Positions 29,012 through 31,714 of a DNA stretch of 31,714 nt are shown here, piece after piece. The notes beneath the pieces were generated by a model. That model had not been told where the DNA came from. It worked only from the letters and a program-made list of their open reading frames with translations, and searched no databases. The stretch is from Thalassiosira profunda (lineage: Eukaryota > Bacillariophyta > Thalassiosirophyceae > Thalassiosirales > Thalassiosiraceae). The position numbers were made by a program, and so were the translations under genes. The stretch is from positions 1 to 31,714 of the forward strand of contig JALLAP010000081.1 of the NCBI GenBank assembly GCA_036939355.1, in the 5' to 3' direction. Position 1 is the first letter of the stretch. Each line of letters starts with the position of its first letter.

Positions 29012-29515
29012 ATGGAAAAGTGCGCGAGGCGCGGCAGCGGTAGCGGAGAATCTTCAAGTCTCTCGATTCCGCTGAGCGACATCGATGGAGTGAGCCAATG
29101 CGATCCCGAGATCTTCTTGAGAGAGGCAGCATGCTTGCAAGCGGAGACCGAGCGCAACGAGGATTCCCGTGCGGTGCCATCTAGTAGAGAAGCGGAGGGA
29201 TCAGCGGCAGCAGTTCTAGGGACCACCATCTCGATATCTTCGACGCGCGGAGAAAGTGAAGCATCCGAATCCGATGCGAACGCAAGCGAGAGGCACAAAA
29301 TCTTTGCGAATGCAATTGTGAGGAGTAAACAGAGCCATCTCAATCTCCTGAACTGGGAGAGACGAATGGGCCACCGATCGTTCAGCCGGACGATGAGCAA
29401 TACGGCCACAACGCGCATCCTCCTGGAAAGGCTGTATTATTCCTCGCCCAATTCAGAGAAGTCGACAAATCCTGCGAAAAGTAATGATGTGCAAGCAGAC
29501 AATGCGGTGCCATGA
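29012..29515 (+). CDS. Hypothetical Ser/Glu-rich protein (167 aa, low confidence)
   Basis: An ATG-started open frame with a low-complexity Ser/Glu/Arg-rich middle (GESEASESDANASERHK) and a more ordered, basic C-terminal part (HLNLLNWERRMGHRSF). No domain is recognised. The opposite strand also has an open frame of similar length (29418-28918) with a hydrophobic N-terminus, so coding strand and status are uncertain. It could be one exon of a longer gene. Confidence 0.35.
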   Translation: MEKCARRGSGSGESSSLSIPLSDIDGVSQCDPEIFLREAACLQAETERNEDSRAVPSSREAEGSAAAVLGTTISISSTRGESEASESDANASERHKIFANAIVRSKQSHLNLLNWERRMGHRSFSRTMSNTATTRILLERLYYSSPNSEKSTNPAKSNDVQADNAVP

Positions 29516-30033
29516 TTGATTCGGCTCCCATAGCATTGTATATAATACAACCAAATTGAGTAGAGCAAACGAGAGAACTGCTGGACGGTACCCTACACCG
29601 TGCAGCCTATGTTGGGCTCGTTTCAACCACCTCTCGTGCAACGTTTGAGAATATCGGCGCAGCCCAAGTCAAAGGCCCAGGCACCAATATCCATCGAATC
29701 GCTTTTCCAGCTATTGGAGCACTTCCTTTCACTACAGCGTGTCTTCACGACCTCTGAGTGAGAATCTGTATTTTCACGACCTCTGAGTGAGAACCTGCAA
29801 ATCGAGCGGCCCTCACCACTGGGACTGGTGTCGTATCGGAGGATTTGTTGTGTGCAGAAAAGTGCGCAGGAGGATCATCTCTCCCTCCTCGTCCTCTTTC
29901 CGCAGCCGAGCAAAGCAAACTCTGGAGCACGAGAAGACCCGCCTCTCACTTTTCTTGTGCCAGAATCAATATTCTCTGTTTGCCGCCATTCGACGGTTCG
30001 CCATTGAGATATGGCAAGAGCGGACACTCACTC
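29516..30033. other. Gene-free stretch between the hypothetical ORF and MenA 3' end
   Basis: These 518 bp contain a short AT palindrome TTGTATATAATACAA (29536-29550) and two copies of a 29-bp tandem repeat (29744-29797). They probably carry the 3' UTRs of the flanking genes. No coding sequence could be supported. Confidence 0.5.
29744..29797. repeat. Two-copy tandem repeat, 29-bp period
   Basis: TTCACGACCTCTGAGTGAGA begins at 29744 and again at 29773. About 24 of the first 25 bases are the same. No more copies were seen in the window. Confidence 0.85.
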
Positions 30034-31191
30034 TCATCTCGCTGCAACGGCAAGCCCCATCGCCATCAGGATGCAGTAAACCATCTGCACCTTTGCCGTC
30101 CCTCCTACGTGCTCGTTCAACTCCTGCCCATCCTTCCCGCCAAATGCTACCGCCCTCAACTGCGGTATCGCCAACAGAATTGAGAGCAGCGGCAGAAGAT
30201 GCGTCCACGCAACTTCTTCGTTTTGTTTGCTTTCTGCAAACCAAAAGTAAATGCAGAATCCGTAGCTCCCCGCGACCAATGCCAAATACTCCGCCCGGGC
30301 AAACGCTTCCCCGAATCTCACGGCCATCGTCCGCTTTCCTGCGTGGACATCGGTATTGCGGTCGCGCAAATTATTCACAACGATGATGGCGGTGGCCAGA
30401 AGACCGATTGGTATTGAATGCAACAAAGATTGATGCAATAGTTGTTGCAGTGGCCCCTGTTGCGTCAAACTTTGGTTGGTTGGGGAAAAGCACGCCACTT
30501 TCGTCAAATACAGATATGGCACGCCGACGGTGGCCACGATGCCAAAGTAGAGGAAGACGAAGAGGTCTCCCAAACCGGAATATCCGATGCTCATATTTCC
30601 AAGACCAATGTATCCCAATGGAAATGGGCCGCCGGTGTACGCCACAGCGTTGAAGAGGGAGGATAGCACCACAAAGACAATCACGGGATCGTACTCCAAC
30701 TGTCCTCCCTCCGTTCCACCCGCACACTGTCGACTCGTGGGGATCAGAAAGTGCATCCCCACGACCAGCGCCCCCAATAGACACAGGACGCACCCCCGGC
30801 ACGTCTCGTACGGCGTCAGCCACCCCCTCTGCGTGGCGCGCGCCTGACCCACCCGCTCGTCGGTGTCGGCGCCCTTGACGAAGTCAGCGTAGTCGTTGTG
30901 CAAATTCGTCGCCAGCTGGATGAGCCCCGCGAATATCGCAAATTGCAGCGCTAATGGGAGTATTGCAATGGTCGAAAACGCGTGCTCGTCGACGGCGCCG
31001 TTGGAGCAGGTGCCCTCCCCGCCATCATCTGATGTGCAGGAGTGCTCTATCTGTTGCAGTATCGCGTCGCCATTGCGGTGGACGAGCTGCAGCGTCAGCG
31101 CGTACCCGACGACGACGGGCGCGACACTCGCGGTGAGCGTGTGGGGACGGGCGGCAAGGGCCCAGACGCGGAGGCGCGAGGGGGGCGCCAT
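30034..31191 (-). CDS. menA: MenA, bacterial-type 1,4-dihydroxy-2-naphthoate prenyltransferase (UbiA superfamily)
   Basis: Start ATG 31191 gives 385 residues and lies just before the family N-terminus WALAARPHTLTASVAPV (10-26); the frame continues upstream but only with a GTG start. The first Asp-rich prenyl-diphosphate/Mg2+ site is NLHNDYADFVKGADTDER (96-113). The second is NNLRDRNTDVHAGKRT (273-288). These and the following QARATQRGWLTP block match bacterial MenA better than animal UBIAD1. Multiple hydrophobic helices fit an integral membrane protein. Two differences are visible: an insert of about 25 residues near 45-70 (CTSDDGGEGTC), and a near-tandem GYIGLGN/GYSGLGD pair (194-209). MenA attaches the isoprenoid tail in menaquinone or phylloquinone synthesis. 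A plastid targeting peptide is not evident from this start; an intron-acceptor-like TTTGTGTCTCAG near 31248-31259 leaves room for an upstream exon. Confidence 0.92.
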   Translation of the reverse strand: MAPPSRLRVWALAARPHTLTASVAPVVVGYALTLQLVHRNGDAILQQIEHSCTSDDGGEGTCSNGAVDEHAFSTIAILPLALQFAIFAGLIQLATNLHNDYADFVKGADTDERVGQARATQRGWLTPYETCRGCVLCLLGALVVGMHFLIPTSRQCAGGTEGGQLEYDPVIVFVVLSSLFNAVAYTGGPFPLGYIGLGNMSIGYSGLGDLFVFLYFGIVATVGVPYLYLTKVACFSPTNQSLTQQGPLQQLLHQSLLHSIPIGLLATAIIVVNNLRDRNTDVHAGKRTMAVRFGEAFARAEYLALVAGSYGFCIYFWFAESKQNEEVAWTHLLPLLSILLAIPQLRAVAFGGKDGQELNEHVGGTAKVQMVYCILMAMGLAVAAR

Positions 31192-31388
31192 GGGGTGAAA
31201 GTGGTGAGTTGGGCGAGGGCGGCGAGCCTTCCGCGTGGCGGTGACCTGAGACACAAAGAAAAGGCCGGATACCTTTGGCAAGTGATGACCCTGCCCTGCC
31301 TCTCTTGGCTGTTGGCTGACTTCACCCAAGACAGCACCACACGCACGCACTCATCTTTACTGTTATGCCTTGATATCCGAATAATCGC

Positions 31389-31714
31389 TCATCCGGTAGC
31401 TAGCCGCTTGCTGTGCAGCAGATCAATTTCGTAGGACTCGAGCCACACCTCAAAGACGTTGTCTTCCATCCTCGCATGTCCCAGCACCCTCGTTTCCACA
31501 AACACGGCCTTACCAAACTCCTCTTGGAACCGCTCGGTGATCTTCTCTGCCACCTCCAAATCCTCTTCGGATGGCGTGATCGCCACGACAAGGTGGCCCC
31601 GGAATTCCTTCTGGCCCTCAAGGTCCTCGCGATGTTCGAACTTCTCCACGGTGGCAAACTGGTCGCGCCACTCCTGCGTCTCCTCGCTGAATTCTCTCTC
31701 GAACGCGTCGTACT
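31389..31714 (-). CDS. Unrecognised protein, C-terminal 108 residues (5' end outside window)
   Basis: The frame is open to the right window edge and stops at 31389-31391. The visible part is charged and hydrophilic (REFSEETQEWRDQF), then alternates beta-like and helical stretches (GHLVVAITPSEEDLEVAEKI, KAVFVETRVLGHA) and ends in VWLESYEIDLLHSKRLATG. No family is recognised. Codon use and lack of stops support real coding. Its stop is 197 bp from the MenA start, on the same strand; no sign of an operon. Confidence 0.7.
   Translation of the reverse strand, partial: YDAFEREFSEETQEWRDQFATVEKFEHREDLEGQKEFRGHLVVAITPSEEDLEVAEKITERFQEEFGKAVFVETRVLGHARMEDNVFEVWLESYEIDLLHSKRLATG

Noticed and set aside
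28918..29418. Minus-strand open frame with a hydrophobic N-terminus
   Set aside because: It overlaps the plus-strand ORF at 29012-29515; neither has a recognised domain, and the segment starts too basic for a clean signal peptide. Strand left open, plus listed with low confidence.
29536..29550. AT palindrome TTGTATATAATACAA as a TATA box or small hairpin
   Set aside because: No supported gene starts nearby on either strand, and the stem is only 6 bp.
31192..31350. 53-residue N-terminal extension of MenA
   Set aside because: The frame has no ATG upstream of 31191; the extension would start at GTG and is unlike a clear transit peptide.
1..31714. tRNA, rRNA, CRISPR arrays and intact transposons
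   Set aside because: I looked for GTTCGA-type T-loops, regular spaced repeats, and reverse transcriptase or transposase motifs and saw none that held up.

Overview
The window is nuclear DNA of a microbial eukaryote with a compact, moderately GC-rich genome. It carries spliceosomal introns of about 58-90 nt with GTGAGT/GTAAGT-type donors, single genes on alternating strands, RNA-processing proteins of eukaryotic type (an H/ACA snoRNP protein, a RES-complex protein, a Dus3-type tRNA dihydrouridine synthase), and giant secreted IPT/TIG-repeat proteins. I cannot name the lineage. A bacterial-type MenA fits an alga or another protist that makes phylloquinone or menaquinone. No prokaryotic operon, tRNA, rRNA or CRISPR array was seen.

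Left part (1-20.8 kb): two giant, apparently intronless IPT/TIG genes lie on the minus strand (1-9253, open at the window edge, at least 3084 codons; 12592-19521, 2309 aa). The first carries about 21 TIG units, a long cysteine-rich GCC2/GCC3-like tail and an unrecognised C-terminal region. The second has about 25 TIG units and no cysteine tail. Between them, on the plus strand, is a five-exon gene (9623-12523) whose product combines a U2AF-like RRM, two HNH-like zinc modules and two BED-like C2-H2 fingers. I know of no described protein with this architecture, and it is the main novelty of the window. A relic of the cysteine-rich module lies at about 19711-19789, between the second TIG gene and a TatD-family nuclease gene (19812-20828, minus).

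Middle part (21-26.8 kb): a secretory-pathway GT14 (Core-2/I-branching) glycosyltransferase (plus), then a STEAP-like metalloreductase (plus). The latter has a strong hairpin just upstream of its start, a 9-codon first exon and an apparent one-base frameshift. It converges on a Dus3-type tRNA dihydrouridine synthase (minus), whose first exon contains a 72-bp perfect repeat around a single N, almost certainly an assembly artefact.

Right part (26.8-31.7 kb): RBMX2/Ist3 (plus), NHP2 (minus, two exons), a low-confidence Ser/Glu-rich ORF (plus), a bacterial-type MenA prenyltransferase (minus) and the 3' end of an unrecognised gene (minus). Most adjacent genes are divergent with 260-400 bp shared promoters, or convergent with 70-520 bp between stops. 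Several genes concern RNA metabolism, but nothing shows that they are functionally linked.
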